64,000 bases of DNA from Paracoccus sp. TOH (GTDB lineage: Bacteria; Pseudomonadota; Alphaproteobacteria; Rhodobacterales; Rhodobacteraceae), in assembly GCF_030388245.1 (NCBI RefSeq), contig NZ_CP098362.1, positions 124,001 through 188,000 of the forward strand, in the 5' to 3' direction. This document shows positions 17,052 to 26,325 of this stretch, piece after piece. Within the stretch, counting starts at the first letter, position 1; each line of letters starts with the position of its first letter. Under the pieces are notes generated by a model. The model made no database searches. It saw nothing but the letters and a program-made list of their open reading frames with translations, and was not told the DNA's origin. Both the position numbers and the translations under genes were made by a program.

Positions 17052-18017
17052 TCAGGAAGTCCGAAGAACCTCGGCCGCCGGCGCCGCGGGCGCATCCAGC
17101 GGCAACATGCCGGGGAAGGAGCCGTCGCGGATCACCTCCTGGCAATGCGCGATGAAGGCCTCGACCACGCGCGAGCGCCGGATCTCGGACAGGCAGGCGA
17201 TGCCGAAACTGATCGGCGTCGAGACATCCTCGAGCGGCAGATAGACCAGCGGCAGGCCGTTCTCGGCGATCTGGTTCACCGGCCGCGCCGTCATCAGCCC
17301 GTAGCCGATCCCCGCCGCCACATAGGAGCGCAGCGAGGCGGTGGACGAGGTCTCCATGACGATGTGCGGCACGCCGCCGATCTGGCGGAACAGGCCCAGG
17401 AAATAGTCGCGGGTCAGCGGCAGGTCGATCAGGATGAAGGGATCGTCGAGCAGCTCGGCCAGCCGGATCGAGCCGCGCCCGGCAAAGCGATGCTCGGCCC
17501 CGACCAGCGCATAGGACCGCAGCTGCGCCAGTTCGATGAAAGTCACGTCCGGCGGCATGTTGAGGTTGTAGGTCAGCGCCAGGTCGATCCGCGCCAGCCG
17601 CAGGCTTTCGATCAGCTCGGCCTCGCCGCCTTCGGTCATGGTCATCTGCACATCCTGATAGCGGCGCGAGAATCCGGCCCAAAGCTCGGGCGCGATCAGC
17701 GGCGCGAAGGTGAAGAAGGTGCCGACCTTGATCGAGCCCGAGACGCGGTCGTTCAGGTCGCTGGCGACCTCGTAGAGCCCGGCCGCAGCACGCAGCGATT
17801 CCTTGGCCGCCCGCAGCAGCCGCATGCCGGCGGGGGTCAAGGACAGCCCCTGCGCATGATGGCGGATGAAAAGCTGGACGTTCAGTTCGGTCTCGAGATG
17901 CGAGATCGCGGCCGAGATCGAGGGCTGCGAGATGTTGACCTGCTCGGCCGCCTTGGTGACCGACAGCGTCTCGCCCGCCGCGATGAAATAGCTGAGTTGC
18001 CTGAGTGTGAAGCGCAT
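17052..18017 (-). CDS. LysR-family transcriptional regulator
   Basis: 321 residues. The helix-turn-helix lies at about 4-62 (LRQLSYFIAAGETLSVTKAA, then QPSISAAISHLE) and the effector domain at about 90-300. The start at 18017 gives the canonical MRFTLRQLSYF opening; the frame extends far upstream through argE and is not real there. It probably controls the surrounding catabolic genes, sensing a substrate or intermediate. Its effector domain resembles the one fused to the flavin reductase 93 bp downstream. Confidence 0.92.
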   Translation of the reverse strand: MRFTLRQLSYFIAAGETLSVTKAAEQVNISQPSISAAISHLETELNVQLFIRHHAQGLSLTPAGMRLLRAAKESLRAAAGLYEVASDLNDRVSGSIKVGTFFTFAPLIAPELWAGFSRRYQDVQMTMTEGGEAELIESLRLARIDLALTYNLNMPPDVTFIELAQLRSYALVGAEHRFAGRGSIRLAELLDDPFILIDLPLTRDYFLGLFRQIGGVPHIVMETSSTASLRSYVAAGIGYGLMTARPVNQIAENGLPLVYLPLEDVSTPISFGIACLSEIRRSRVVEAFIAHCQEVIRDGSFPGMLPLDAPAAPAAEVLRTS

Positions 18018-18076
18018 CGTTTCCAGTCCTGTCCTGCATGCCAAGTGGAAACATTTTATCGCAGCGCGCCAAAGCC

Positions 18077-19255
18077 CTATTTCACCATTTCCGGCGCCGC
18101 CATCTCGTCCAACAGCGTGGCCAGCATCCGGTCGCAGCGCGCCAGCTGGTCGAGCGAGACGAATTCGTCGGGCTTGTGGCCCTGATCCATGAAACCCGGC
18201 CCGCAGATGGCCGTGGACATGCCCAGATCCTGCTGGAAAAGCCCGCCCTCGGTGCCGAAGGCCACCTTGATCGTCGGCTCCGGCCCCCGGGTCAGCCGGC
18301 GCAGCAACCGGACGACCGGCGCGGTCTCGGGGGTCTCCAGCCCCGGATAGGCAGAGACTTCCGCGATCTCGATGCGCGCGTCGGGGAAGCGGGCGCGATG
18401 CGGGGCGGCGATGGCCTCGGCATCGGCAGCGATGTCGGCCAGGATGGCGGCGGGATCGTCGGCGACGATGTTGCGGATCTCGAAGTCGATCTCGCAGCGG
18501 TTCGGCACGATGTTCAGCGCCGTGCCGCCCCGCATGAGGCCGGCATGGATGGTCGAATAGGGGATGTCGTAAGCCGGGTCGCGGGCGCCCGCATGGGCCA
18601 GCTCCTCCTGCCGGGCCTGCAGGCCGGCGACGAAGGCCGCGCCCAGATGCAGGGCGTTCAGCGCGTTCGGAGCCAGCGCCGAATGGCCCTCGCGGCCGTG
18701 GCAACAGGCCCGGCAGGCCAGCTTGCCCTTGTGGCCGGTGGCGATGCGCATGCCGGTCGGCTCGCCGACGATGCACAGCGCCGGGCGGTCGGGACGCGCC
18801 GCCAAGGCCGCGATCATGCCGCGCACGCCCAGGCAGCCGATCTCCTCGTCATAGGACAGCGCCAGATGCAGCGGCGTCCGCAGGCCGCGCCGGGCGGCAT
18901 GCAGGGCGGCATGCAGGGCGGCGGCGACGAAGCCCTTCATGTCCGCCGTGCCGCGTCCATAGCAGCGCCCGTCGCGCTCGGTCAGCGTGAACGGATCGAC
19001 GCTCCAGTCCTGGCCCGTCACCGGCACCACGTCGGTATGGCCCGACAGCACCACGCCGCCCGGTCCGTCGGGACCGATGGTCGCCCAGAGATTGGCGCGG
19101 CTGCCATCCGGATGCGCGAAGCGTTCGACGCGCGCGCCCACAGGCACCAGCAGCCCCTCGACATAGTCCAGCAGGTCGAGGTTCGGACGGCGGGACACCG
19201 TCTGATAGGCAACTAGCCGGCGCAGGATATCGACGGTCGAGGGGATCGCGGTCAT
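18077..19255 (-). CDS. argE: ArgE/DapE-family metallo-deacylase (acetylornithine deacetylase-like)
   Basis: 392 residues, M20 metallopeptidase fold. Metal-site motifs are visible: SGHTDVVPV, GRGTADMKGF, the YDEEIGCLG glutamates, and the C-terminal HKPDEFV segment. Closest family by pattern is ArgE, which hydrolyses N-acetylornithine. Its position between a DUF1028/RidA/oxygenase run and a LysR regulator suggests a catabolic N-acyl amino acid or amide hydrolase rather than arginine synthesis. It is 57 bp downstream of the DUF1028 gene. Confidence 0.85.
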   Translation of the reverse strand: MTAIPSTVDILRRLVAYQTVSRRPNLDLLDYVEGLLVPVGARVERFAHPDGSRANLWATIGPDGPGGVVLSGHTDVVPVTGQDWSVDPFTLTERDGRCYGRGTADMKGFVAAALHAALHAARRGLRTPLHLALSYDEEIGCLGVRGMIAALAARPDRPALCIVGEPTGMRIATGHKGKLACRACCHGREGHSALAPNALNALHLGAAFVAGLQARQEELAHAGARDPAYDIPYSTIHAGLMRGGTALNIVPNRCEIDFEIRNIVADDPAAILADIAADAEAIAAPHRARFPDARIEIAEVSAYPGLETPETAPVVRLLRRLTRGPEPTIKVAFGTEGGLFQQDLGMSTAICGPGFMDQGHKPDEFVSLDQLARCDRMLATLLDEMAAPEMVK

Positions 19256-19312
19256 GGAAATCTCATCGCAAAGACCGGGGGCGGCACGGGCCGCCCCCGA
19301 GTTGGGGGGAAA

Positions 19313-19990
19313 TCACTCGTCGCCGGGCACGCCGTAGCTGGGCGCGGCGTCGGGGTTCAGCGCCCGGGTCACATAGGCGTCCATCTCAAGCCGCCAGCGC
19401 TCCCACAGCGCAGCGCAATCCTCGATGGGATCGCCCTCGCTCCAGTCGACGCGCAGGTCGGCGATGGGCCAGCTCACCTTGTCCACGATCAGAAGGCCCA
19501 TGGAATGCACCGGCCCCTCCTCGCCGCCGGCGGCGACCGAGGCGCGCATGCCCGCCAGCAGCCGGTCGCCCAGATGCCGGCCCCGGGCCGCCATGAAGGC
19601 ATCGACCATCTTCTGCGGGATCTCGTCCGAGCGAAGCAGGTTGCCCGCCGCCGTCACGCCCGCGCCATAAGCGATGCCATGCGTGCCCAGCGTCTTGGCC
19701 CCGGAACGGCCGGCGGTGCCGCCCGCCGCATCGACCAGTGCAAGCTGGCGGTATTCGACATGCGGCGCCTCGGCGACCAGCCGCTCCAGCGCCTGCGCCG
19801 CCGAAAGCCCCTGCGCCATCAGGTCCAGCCCCTTCGGCCCCAGGCTCGGGTCGGTGATGTTCTGGGTCGCGACCACGCCCACGCCCGCCCGCGCATGGGC
19901 GCAGCGCGCCGCCACGCAGGGCGAGGAGGAGGAGACGGCGATGCCGAACATGCCGGTTTCGGGGCAGCGGGCAGAAATCGAGAAGGTCAT
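19313..19990 (-). CDS. DUF1028-family protein
   Basis: 225 residues, opening MTFSISARCPETGMFGIAVS, the usual DUF1028 start, with TQNITDPSLGPKGL and the central Ntn-hydrolase-like pattern. The function is not established; members recur in amino acid, nucleobase and amide degradation clusters next to RidA and amidohydrolases, as here. The frame extends upstream through ridA in another phase, so ATG 19990 is chosen. It starts 7 bp after the ridA stop. Confidence 0.85.
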   Translation of the reverse strand: MTFSISARCPETGMFGIAVSSSSPCVAARCAHARAGVGVVATQNITDPSLGPKGLDLMAQGLSAAQALERLVAEAPHVEYRQLALVDAAGGTAGRSGAKTLGTHGIAYGAGVTAAGNLLRSDEIPQKMVDAFMAARGRHLGDRLLAGMRASVAAGGEEGPVHSMGLLIVDKVSWPIADLRVDWSEGDPIEDCAALWERWRLEMDAYVTRALNPDAAPSYGVPGDE

Positions 19991-19997
19991 GCCCGCC

Positions 19998-20417
19998 TCA
20001 TGCGTCCGGGATGACGGCGGTGGCCTCGATCTCGACCACCCATTCGGGCCGGGCCAGCGCCGGCACCACGATGCCGGTCGAGCAGGGATGCACGCCCCGC
20101 AGGTGCTTGCCCATCTCCTGATAGACCGCCTCGCGATAGCGGATGTCGGTGACATAGACGACGATGCGGCAGATATGCTCCATCCGCGATCCCGCTTCTT
20201 CCAGCAGCATGCGGATGTTTTCCATGGTCTTGCGGGTCTGCGCCGCCGGATCGCCGGCATGCAGGCATTCGCGGGTCTCCAGATCCTGCGAAACCTGGCC
20301 GCGCAGGAAGACCATGGTGCCGCGGGCGACGACGCCCTGGCTCAGGTCGTTGTTCAGCTTCTGCTCGGGATAGGTTTCCTTGGTGTTGAAGGGGCGGATG
20401 CGGTGATGGATGGTCAT
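19998..20417 (-). CDS. ridA: RidA-family enamine/imine deaminase
   Basis: 139 residues with family blocks GTMVFLRGQVSQD, QTRKTMENIRMLLEEAG and VEIEATAVIPD. RidA proteins hydrolyse reactive enamine/imine intermediates to ketones and ammonia. The conserved catalytic Arg position of classical RidA is not clear here (the family motif CRxxVYVTD is present as CRIVVYVTD), so a divergent subgroup is possible. It sits between the flavin monooxygenase (18 bp upstream) and DUF1028, suggesting it handles a nitrogen-containing oxidation product. The ribosome site CCGGAGCAG supports ATG 20417. Confidence 0.9.
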   Translation of the reverse strand: MTIHHRIRPFNTKETYPEQKLNNDLSQGVVARGTMVFLRGQVSQDLETRECLHAGDPAAQTRKTMENIRMLLEEAGSRMEHICRIVVYVTDIRYREAVYQEMGKHLRGVHPCSTGIVVPALARPEWVVEIEATAVIPDA

Positions 20418-20435
20418 GGTGTCTGCTCCGGTCGG

Positions 20436-21890
20436 TCAGTGTTTGGTGCCCCAGACCTGATCGGACAGGCCCGCGGATTTGTGGGTGAAGCGCAGCGCCT
20501 CGTTCCAGTCGAAGTTGCGATAGACCGCAGCCAGATGGGCGAAGGGCGGGGATTGCGCGAAAAGCTGGAAGGTCAGCCGGTGGCCGGCATAGTCCGAATT
20601 CAGCAGGTCGCGGGCATAGGCCAGCAGCTTGCGGCGATCCTCGCTGCCCCAGTTCTCGTTCAGCGTGTAGAACTTGTCGAGCCAGGGCGCGGTTTCGGGA
20701 TCGTCGAAACAGGCGGCGTCGGGGGTGATGCAGATCTGGCCGCCGCAAAGCTCGCGCGTCAGGTGCATCATGTGGTGCAGCTGCGAACAGGCCAGCACGC
20801 GGCCGGTCATCAGCAGCGACTGGTTCGGCATCATCAGCCCGCCGGGGCTTTCCTCGGCCTCGGCAATGGCCGCGGTCAGGTGGGCGTTGATCCCCTCGCG
20901 GTAGCAGGCCAGCGTCGCCAGCTTCTCCTGCACCGCCGGCTGATGCTCCAGCCCGGTCTGGCGCACGTTCCACAGCGCCGCGCCGATCAAGAGGTCGGCG
21001 AGCTTCAGGTTGCGCTGCACGAAGGCGAAGGCGGAATAGCGGTGCAGCGTGGCGCGGATGAAGGTCGCGGCCTTGGTGTGCTGGTAGAACAGCACGTTCT
21101 CCCACGGGATCAGCACGTCGTCATAGATCACCAGCGTCTCGACCTCGTCGAAGCGGTTCGACAGCGGATAGTCCCGGGCCGGCGCGCGGCCGGCAAAGCC
21201 GGTGCGGGCGATGAAGCGCAGGTTGGGCGAGGAGAAGTCGCAGACGAAGCCCACCGCGTAATCCGACATCGCCTCGTTGCCCCAGTTGGCGATGGTCGGC
21301 TTGGTGAAGGCCTGGTTGGCATAGGCGGCGGCGGTCTCGTATTTCGCGCCGCGCACCACGATGCCCGCGTCGGTTTCCCTGACCACATGCAGCAGCATGT
21401 CCGGGTCCTGGTCCTGCGGCCGCTTCGAGCGGTCGCCCTTGGGATCGGTATTGGCCGAGACGTGGAAGGGGTCGGTCATGATGACGCGGTGGATGTGGTC
21501 GCGGATGTTTTCCGAAAAGCGCGGGTCCACCTCGTTCAGGATGTCCTGGCCGTCGAACAGCGACCACATCTCGCCCGCCGTCTCGTCGCCGACGCGGGTG
21601 ACGATGCCGCCGACCTCCTCCAGCACCGCATTGGTGGCGGCGCGCTTGGCGCGCCAGTCCTCGCGGGTGAAGGGCAGCTTCAGCCCGACCGAGAAGCGCT
21701 CGCCGTTCTCCTCGTAGCTCATCAGGTCGCGCGTGGCCTCGGCATGGGCCATGTCGTAGATATGCGCGCGGATGTCGACCAGCGGCTTGAACATCGGATG
21801 CCGGGTGATGTCCTGTACGCGCTCGCCATTGATCCAGACGCGGCGGCCGTCGCGGATGGAGTCGCGATACTGTTCTCCGGTTCTTAGCAT
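20436..21890 (-). CDS. HpaB-type FADH2-dependent monooxygenase (4-hydroxyphenylacetate 3-hydroxylase family)
   Basis: 484 residues, the usual HpaB/PvcC size. It opens MLRTGEQYRDSIRDGRRVW and has the FAD/substrate loops around DPFHVSANTDPKGDRS and the IYDDVLIPWENVLFY block. These two-component oxygenases use reduced FAD from a separate reductase to ortho-hydroxylate phenols or oxidise heterocycles. The fused flavin reductase in the same minus-strand run is the obvious donor. True HpaB clusters carry ring-cleavage genes (hpaD, hpaE, hpaF), absent here, so 4-hydroxyphenylacetate is not assured as substrate. The ribosome site is GAGGAAATC. Confidence 0.88.
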   Translation of the reverse strand: MLRTGEQYRDSIRDGRRVWINGERVQDITRHPMFKPLVDIRAHIYDMAHAEATRDLMSYEENGERFSVGLKLPFTREDWRAKRAATNAVLEEVGGIVTRVGDETAGEMWSLFDGQDILNEVDPRFSENIRDHIHRVIMTDPFHVSANTDPKGDRSKRPQDQDPDMLLHVVRETDAGIVVRGAKYETAAAYANQAFTKPTIANWGNEAMSDYAVGFVCDFSSPNLRFIARTGFAGRAPARDYPLSNRFDEVETLVIYDDVLIPWENVLFYQHTKAATFIRATLHRYSAFAFVQRNLKLADLLIGAALWNVRQTGLEHQPAVQEKLATLACYREGINAHLTAAIAEAEESPGGLMMPNQSLLMTGRVLACSQLHHMMHLTRELCGGQICITPDAACFDDPETAPWLDKFYTLNENWGSEDRRKLLAYARDLLNSDYAGHRLTFQLFAQSPPFAHLAAVYRNFDWNEALRFTHKSAGLSDQVWGTKH

Positions 21891-22036
21891 GATTTCCTCG
21901 GGATTGGCCTTTCGGCGGATGGGTTCGGCCCGGGCACGCTGGCCCTTGGCCGGGATCGGGCAGACCTTCCCCGTCCCTTGCGAGCGGGGCGCGCAGGGGG
22001 CGGGATCGGTCGGCGGGTTGGTCAGGTCAGCGGGCG

Positions 22037-23170
22037 TCAGGACTTGGCATAGCTCGTCCAGGCGCCGTCCTTGACGGTCTTCAGCTCGATGGCGATCGGG
22101 GTCTGGGTCTGGCCGTTGGCATCGAAGGTGATCTGGCCGGTGGCGCCGTCATGCTGGATGGCGCGGATCGCCTCGGCCAGCTTGGCCTTGTCCTCGGCCC
22201 CGACCTCGTTGATCGCCTGAATGATGATGTTCGCCGCGTCGAAGGCGTATTTCGTATAGGGGCTCATCGGCTCGGCGAAGCCCTTGGCCTGGTAGTCGGC
22301 CTCCATCTGCGCCAGCTTCGGCGTCTGCGAGGCCACCGGATAGGAAACGATGGTATTCGGTGCCGCGTCGCCCGCCACCGCGATGAATTCCGGGTCGTAG
22401 AAGCCCGAGATGCCCAGCATCGGCTTGTCGAGCCCGATTTCCTTCATCTGCCGGGCCAGGATGCCGGCCTCGGTGATGACGCCGCCGAAATAGACCGCAT
22501 CGACCTGCTTGCCCTTCAGCGAGGTCAGGACGGTGCGGAAATCGGTCGAGCCCACCGGCAACAGGTCGGTCGAGACCACCTCGCCGCCCGCCGCCGGGAC
22601 GAATTCGGCGATCGCCTCGGCATTCGACTTGCCGTAATCCGAGGTGTCGGCGATGACGGCGATGCGCTTGGCGCCCAGATCCTTGACCATCCATTCCGAC
22701 AGCGGCTGGTTCTCGGTCAGAAGCGTCGGGGTGACGCGCGTCACCTCGGGCAGGTTCTGTTCGGTGATGGCCGGCGAGATCGCGCCCCAGATCACCAGCG
22801 GCGTCTGGAAACGGGCAAAGACCGGCATGGTCGCCAGCGCCACGGGCGAATTCCAGTGCCCGGTCGCGGCCACCACCTCGGGGTCGTTCACCAGCTTCAT
22901 CGCTGCGCCGACGCCGGTCTGCGGGTCCGAGGCGTCGTCCAGCACCACCGGCTCGATCTGATACTTGCCGGCCGGATCGGCATTCGCCTGCTCGATGGCC
23001 AGCAGGAAGCCGTTCTTCGCCCCCAGACCCTGCTGCGCGTTGCCGCCCGACAGCGGGCCCATGAAGCCGATCTTGACCTTCGCCTTCTCGGCGAAGGCGG
23101 GGGCGGCGAAGATCGCCGTCGAAAGCACGAGCCCGGCCAGAACGGCGCGGCGGGTGGGAATGATGGGCAT
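22037..23170 (-). CDS. livJ: branched-chain amino acid-type ABC transporter substrate-binding protein
   Basis: 377 residues from ATG 23170, preceded by AGGAGAGACAGAC. Residues 1-27 are a signal peptide with a twin-arginine-like TRRAVLAG and a cleavage site after AFA. The mature protein is a LivJ-type periplasmic binding protein (KVKIGFMGPLSGG at the start, then two lobes). It is divergent from the livHMGF genes and leads the minus-strand catabolic run, so the ligand is probably the substrate of the HpaB/ArgE/DUF1028 enzymes or of the acylase. Confidence 0.9.
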   Translation of the reverse strand: MPIIPTRRAVLAGLVLSTAIFAAPAFAEKAKVKIGFMGPLSGGNAQQGLGAKNGFLLAIEQANADPAGKYQIEPVVLDDASDPQTGVGAAMKLVNDPEVVAATGHWNSPVALATMPVFARFQTPLVIWGAISPAITEQNLPEVTRVTPTLLTENQPLSEWMVKDLGAKRIAVIADTSDYGKSNAEAIAEFVPAAGGEVVSTDLLPVGSTDFRTVLTSLKGKQVDAVYFGGVITEAGILARQMKEIGLDKPMLGISGFYDPEFIAVAGDAAPNTIVSYPVASQTPKLAQMEADYQAKGFAEPMSPYTKYAFDAANIIIQAINEVGAEDKAKLAEAIRAIQHDGATGQITFDANGQTQTPIAIELKTVKDGAWTSYAKS

Positions 23171-23433
23171 GTCTGTCTCTCCTGTCGGTGCAGAGGTCTT
23201 GTGGCTGCTGGTCTTGCGGACCCGCCCCTTTTCGCCGGTCGTGCCGGGTGGAGCTTGTCGTTCCGGAGCCGAACATCGGACGATTTCCGCCCCGCTGAGA
23301 AGTCGCATTAACTGAAGCAGTGGCTCAGAAAAAACGAAGCGCCGCCGGGGCCCTTTTCATTTGCCTGAACCAGCCGGCCGCCGCCATTGTCCTCGGAAAA
23401 GCCGAACCAATGAATCAATCCGGGAGGTCCGAC

Positions 23434-24351
23434 GTGGAAAGTCTGATCCTCCAGCACCTGCTGAACTGGCTGGTGCTGGGAAGTATCTACACGCTTGTCG
23501 CCATAGGTTTCAGCCTGCTGTTCGGGCTGCTGAACGTCATCCATTTCTCGCATGGCGACGTCTCGATGATCGCGCCCTTCGTGGCGCTGGGAAGCCTGCA
23601 GGTGCTGTTCGGCCTGGCCGGAAGCAGCGCGGGCATCCTGCCGATCCTGGCGGCGCTGGTGATCGCCGTGCTGGTCACCGGGCTGGTCGGGATCGGCGCC
23701 GACCGGCTGGTCATCTCGCGCTTTCGCCACTCGCCGGCCATGATGGCGCTGGTGGCCACGGTGGCGCTTGGCACCGTGGTGCGCGAGCTGATCCGCGGCT
23801 TCTATCCCCAGGGCTCGAATCCCAAGTCCTTTCCGGCCATCGTGCAGGGCTTCGTGGAATTCGGCGGGCTGCGCCTGCCGGCCCTGCCGGTGCTGATCGT
23901 CGTCTCGACCGTCGCCATCGTGGTGCTGATGTATCTGCTGATGCAGAACAGCCCGATCGGCATGCGCATCCGCGCCGTGGCCGAGGATGGCGCAACCGCC
24001 CGGCTGATGGGCATCACGCCGGCGCGCATCTTCGCCTTCACCTTCTTCCTGGCCTCGGCCGTGGGGGCGCTGGGGGCGCTGTTCTTCGCCAGCTATGCCG
24101 GGGTGGTGCGCTTCGACTTCGGCGTGCAGCTGGGCCTGATCGGCTTTTCCGCCGCGGTGATCGGCGGGCTGGGCTCGATGGGCGGCGCGATCCTGGGGGC
24201 GCTGGCCATCGCCGGGATCGAGACCATCGTGCAGGCGAACATGGCCGACGGCGCCTCCTACCGGCTGGTCTTCGCCTTTGCCCTCGTCATCCTGATGCTC
24301 TGCATCCGGCCCTCGGGCCTGCTGGGCAAACCCGTCTTCGAAAAGGTCTGA
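23434..24351 (+). CDS. livH: ABC transporter inner-membrane permease, LivH type
   Basis: 305 residues with about eight membrane segments and the LivH signature LFGLLNVIHFSHGDV near the N-terminus, plus the GGLGSMGGAILGAL loop that contacts the ATPases. GTG 23434 is preferred because GGGAGG lies 7 bp upstream; an in-frame ATG at 23410 is the alternative. It is the first gene of a four-gene transporter operon, with livM 4 bp after the stop. Confidence 0.92.
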   Translation: MESLILQHLLNWLVLGSIYTLVAIGFSLLFGLLNVIHFSHGDVSMIAPFVALGSLQVLFGLAGSSAGILPILAALVIAVLVTGLVGIGADRLVISRFRHSPAMMALVATVALGTVVRELIRGFYPQGSNPKSFPAIVQGFVEFGGLRLPALPVLIVVSTVAIVVLMYLLMQNSPIGMRIRAVAEDGATARLMGITPARIFAFTFFLASAVGALGALFFASYAGVVRFDFGVQLGLIGFSAAVIGGLGSMGGAILGALAIAGIETIVQANMADGASYRLVFAFALVILMLCIRPSGLLGKPVFEKV

Positions 24352-24355
24352 GCCG

Positions 24356-25534
24356 ATGTCCACCACGACCCTGACCCATGTCCAGAGCCGCGCCGCACTG
24401 CCCGCCGGCCTGACCGTCGTCGCGACCGAGATCGGCGGCGCCGCCCTGCTGGGCGCCTTCCTGCTGGCCGAGGCGACGCCCATGGTGCTGGCGCTGCTCG
24501 CCCTGATGGGCGGGCTGTTCGCGGCGCTGCAACTGCGGCCCCGGATCGAGGAGGAGATCGTGCGCGCCTTCCACGAGGCGCGCGGGCTGGCGACCGTGCT
24601 CGCCGTCGCGATCGTGCTGGTCTATCCGTTCTTCCTGGGGGGCAACACCTATGCGCTGCACCTGCTGATCGTCTCGCTGCTTTATTCGGTGCTGGCGCTG
24701 GCGCTGAACTTCCAGCTCGGCTCGGCCAACATCCCGAACTTCGCCACCGGCGCGACCTATGGCATCGGCGCCTATACCTCGGCGCTGCTGGCGATCCATC
24801 TCGGCTGGAGCTTCTGGGCGACGCTGCCGGCCGCCGCCATCGTCGCCACGCTCTTCGGCTTCCTGCTGGGCATTCCCTCGATGCGCACCCGCGACAGCTA
24901 TCTGGCGCTGGTCACCATCGCCTTCGGCATCGTCATCCACCAGATGCTGAACAATCTCAGCTGGACCGGCGGCCCGAACGGCCTGGTCGGCATCCCGGCC
25001 CCCAGCCTGCTGGGCCATTCCTTCATGCAGCCGATCGAGCTGTTCGGCTTCCGGCTGCCCTCGCAGGCGAATTTCTACTATCTTTCGGCGGCGCTGCTGG
25101 GGCTGGCGATCCTGTCGGCCAAGCGGCTGCACGAAAGCCGCGTCGGCCTGGCCTGGAACGCGATCCGCGCCGACGAGCTGGCGGCGAAATGCCAGGGCAT
25201 CAACGTGGTCTGGTACAAGATCCTGGCCTTTGGCGTGGACGCCTTCCTGGCCGCCTTCGCCGGCACGATCTATGCCTTCTACATCTCGTATATCTCGCCC
25301 GACAACTTCACCTTCCTGGTCTCGGTCACGATCATGACCATGGTGATCGTCGGCGGCATGGACAACACGCTGGGGGTGATCCTGGGCGCCTTCCTGCTGA
25401 CCATGCTGCCGGAAAAGCTGCGGATCTTCTCGGACTACCGGCTGCTTTTCGTCTCGGTCGTGGTGATCCTGTTCCTGATCCTGCGGCCCAAGGGCCTGTT
25501 CCCGCAACGCCAGCGCCATTACGGAGGCCAATGA
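24356..25534 (+). CDS. livM: ABC transporter inner-membrane permease, LivM type, with an N-terminal extension
   Basis: 392 residues. The LivM core occupies about 95-385, with LNFQLGSANIPNFATGATYG, the GIPSMRTRDSYLALVTIAFG loop and VGGMDNTLGVILGAF. The first 85 residues contain two extra membrane segments and a charged stretch around RIEEEIVRAFHE; some LivM proteins have such extensions. It pairs with LivH to form the translocation path. The stop overlaps the livG start (ATGA). Confidence 0.92.
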   Translation: MSTTTLTHVQSRAALPAGLTVVATEIGGAALLGAFLLAEATPMVLALLALMGGLFAALQLRPRIEEEIVRAFHEARGLATVLAVAIVLVYPFFLGGNTYALHLLIVSLLYSVLALALNFQLGSANIPNFATGATYGIGAYTSALLAIHLGWSFWATLPAAAIVATLFGFLLGIPSMRTRDSYLALVTIAFGIVIHQMLNNLSWTGGPNGLVGIPAPSLLGHSFMQPIELFGFRLPSQANFYYLSAALLGLAILSAKRLHESRVGLAWNAIRADELAAKCQGINVVWYKILAFGVDAFLAAFAGTIYAFYISYISPDNFTFLVSVTIMTMVIVGGMDNTLGVILGAFLLTMLPEKLRIFSDYRLLFVSVVVILFLILRPKGLFPQRQRHYGGQ

Positions 25535-26325
25535 TGACCGCACCGCTGCTGCAACTGAGCGGGCTCGGCATCCGCTTCGGCGGCCTCGTCGCCGTGGACG
25601 GAGTCGACCTGACCGTCGCCCCCTCGACCATCACCTGCATCATCGGCCCGAACGGCGCCGGCAAGTCCACGCTGTTCAACCTGGTCACCGGCATCTACCG
25701 GCCGACCGCGGGCAGCGTCGCGCTGGCGGGCGAGGACATCACCGGCCTGCCCGCGCACCGGATCGCGACGCGCGGCATCGCCCGGACCTTCCAGTCCTCG
25801 CGGCTGTTCGAGGACCTGTCGATCCTCGACAACGTCATCATCGGCATGCACGGGCGCAGCCGAACCGGCGTGCTGACCGCGCTGCTGCGTCCCAAGAGAT
25901 CCCGGCGCGAACTCGGCGCCTGCGCGGATCAGGCCGAGACCATCCTGCGCGGCATCTCGGAGGAGCTTCACGCCCGGCGCTACGAGCCGGCGGGCATCCT
26001 GCCGCAGGCCGACCGGCGCCGGCTGGAGATCGCCCGCGCGCTGGCCTCGCGCCCGCGGCTGATCCTGCTCGACGAACCGTCCTCGGGCATGGACGACCGC
26101 GACACCGCCGCGCTGATGGCCGATATCCGCCGCGTCATGGCGGACAATCCCGGCCTGTCCTTCCTGATCATCGAACATGACATGCGCCTGGTCGCGGAAC
26201 TGCCCGACAGCGTGGTGGTCATCGACTACGGCAAGAAGATCGCCGAAGGCGCCTTTGCCGAGGTGCGGCAATTGCCGCGCGTGCAGCAGGCCTATCTGGG
26301 ACAAAAGGCAGTCGAACATGCTTGA
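25531..26325 (+). CDS. livG: ABC transporter ATPase, LivG type, with a degenerate signature loop
   Basis: 264 residues. Walker A is GPNGAGKST, Walker B ends LILLDEPSSG and the switch His lies in IIEHDM, all intact. The signature loop, normally LSYG(D/E)Q in LivG, reads LPQADR before RRLEIARAL, so the conserved Gly and Gln of that loop are replaced. This may reduce ATPase activity at the site this loop completes, leaving the other site to drive transport; it could also be normal for this subgroup. GGAGG lies 3 bp before ATG 25531 and 6 bp before a second ATG at 25534. Confidence 0.9.
   Translation: MMTAPLLQLSGLGIRFGGLVAVDGVDLTVAPSTITCIIGPNGAGKSTLFNLVTGIYRPTAGSVALAGEDITGLPAHRIATRGIARTFQSSRLFEDLSILDNVIIGMHGRSRTGVLTALLRPKRSRRELGACADQAETILRGISEELHARRYEPAGILPQADRRRLEIARALASRPRLILLDEPSSGMDDRDTAALMADIRRVMADNPGLSFLIIEHDMRLVAELPDSVVVIDYGKKIAEGAFAEVRQLPRVQQAYLGQKAVEHA

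Noticed and set aside
23281..23330. CTGAG/CTCAG inverted repeat in the livJ-livH gap as a LysR site
   Set aside because: Arms are only 5 bp with a long spacer and do not match the T-N11-A pattern convincingly.
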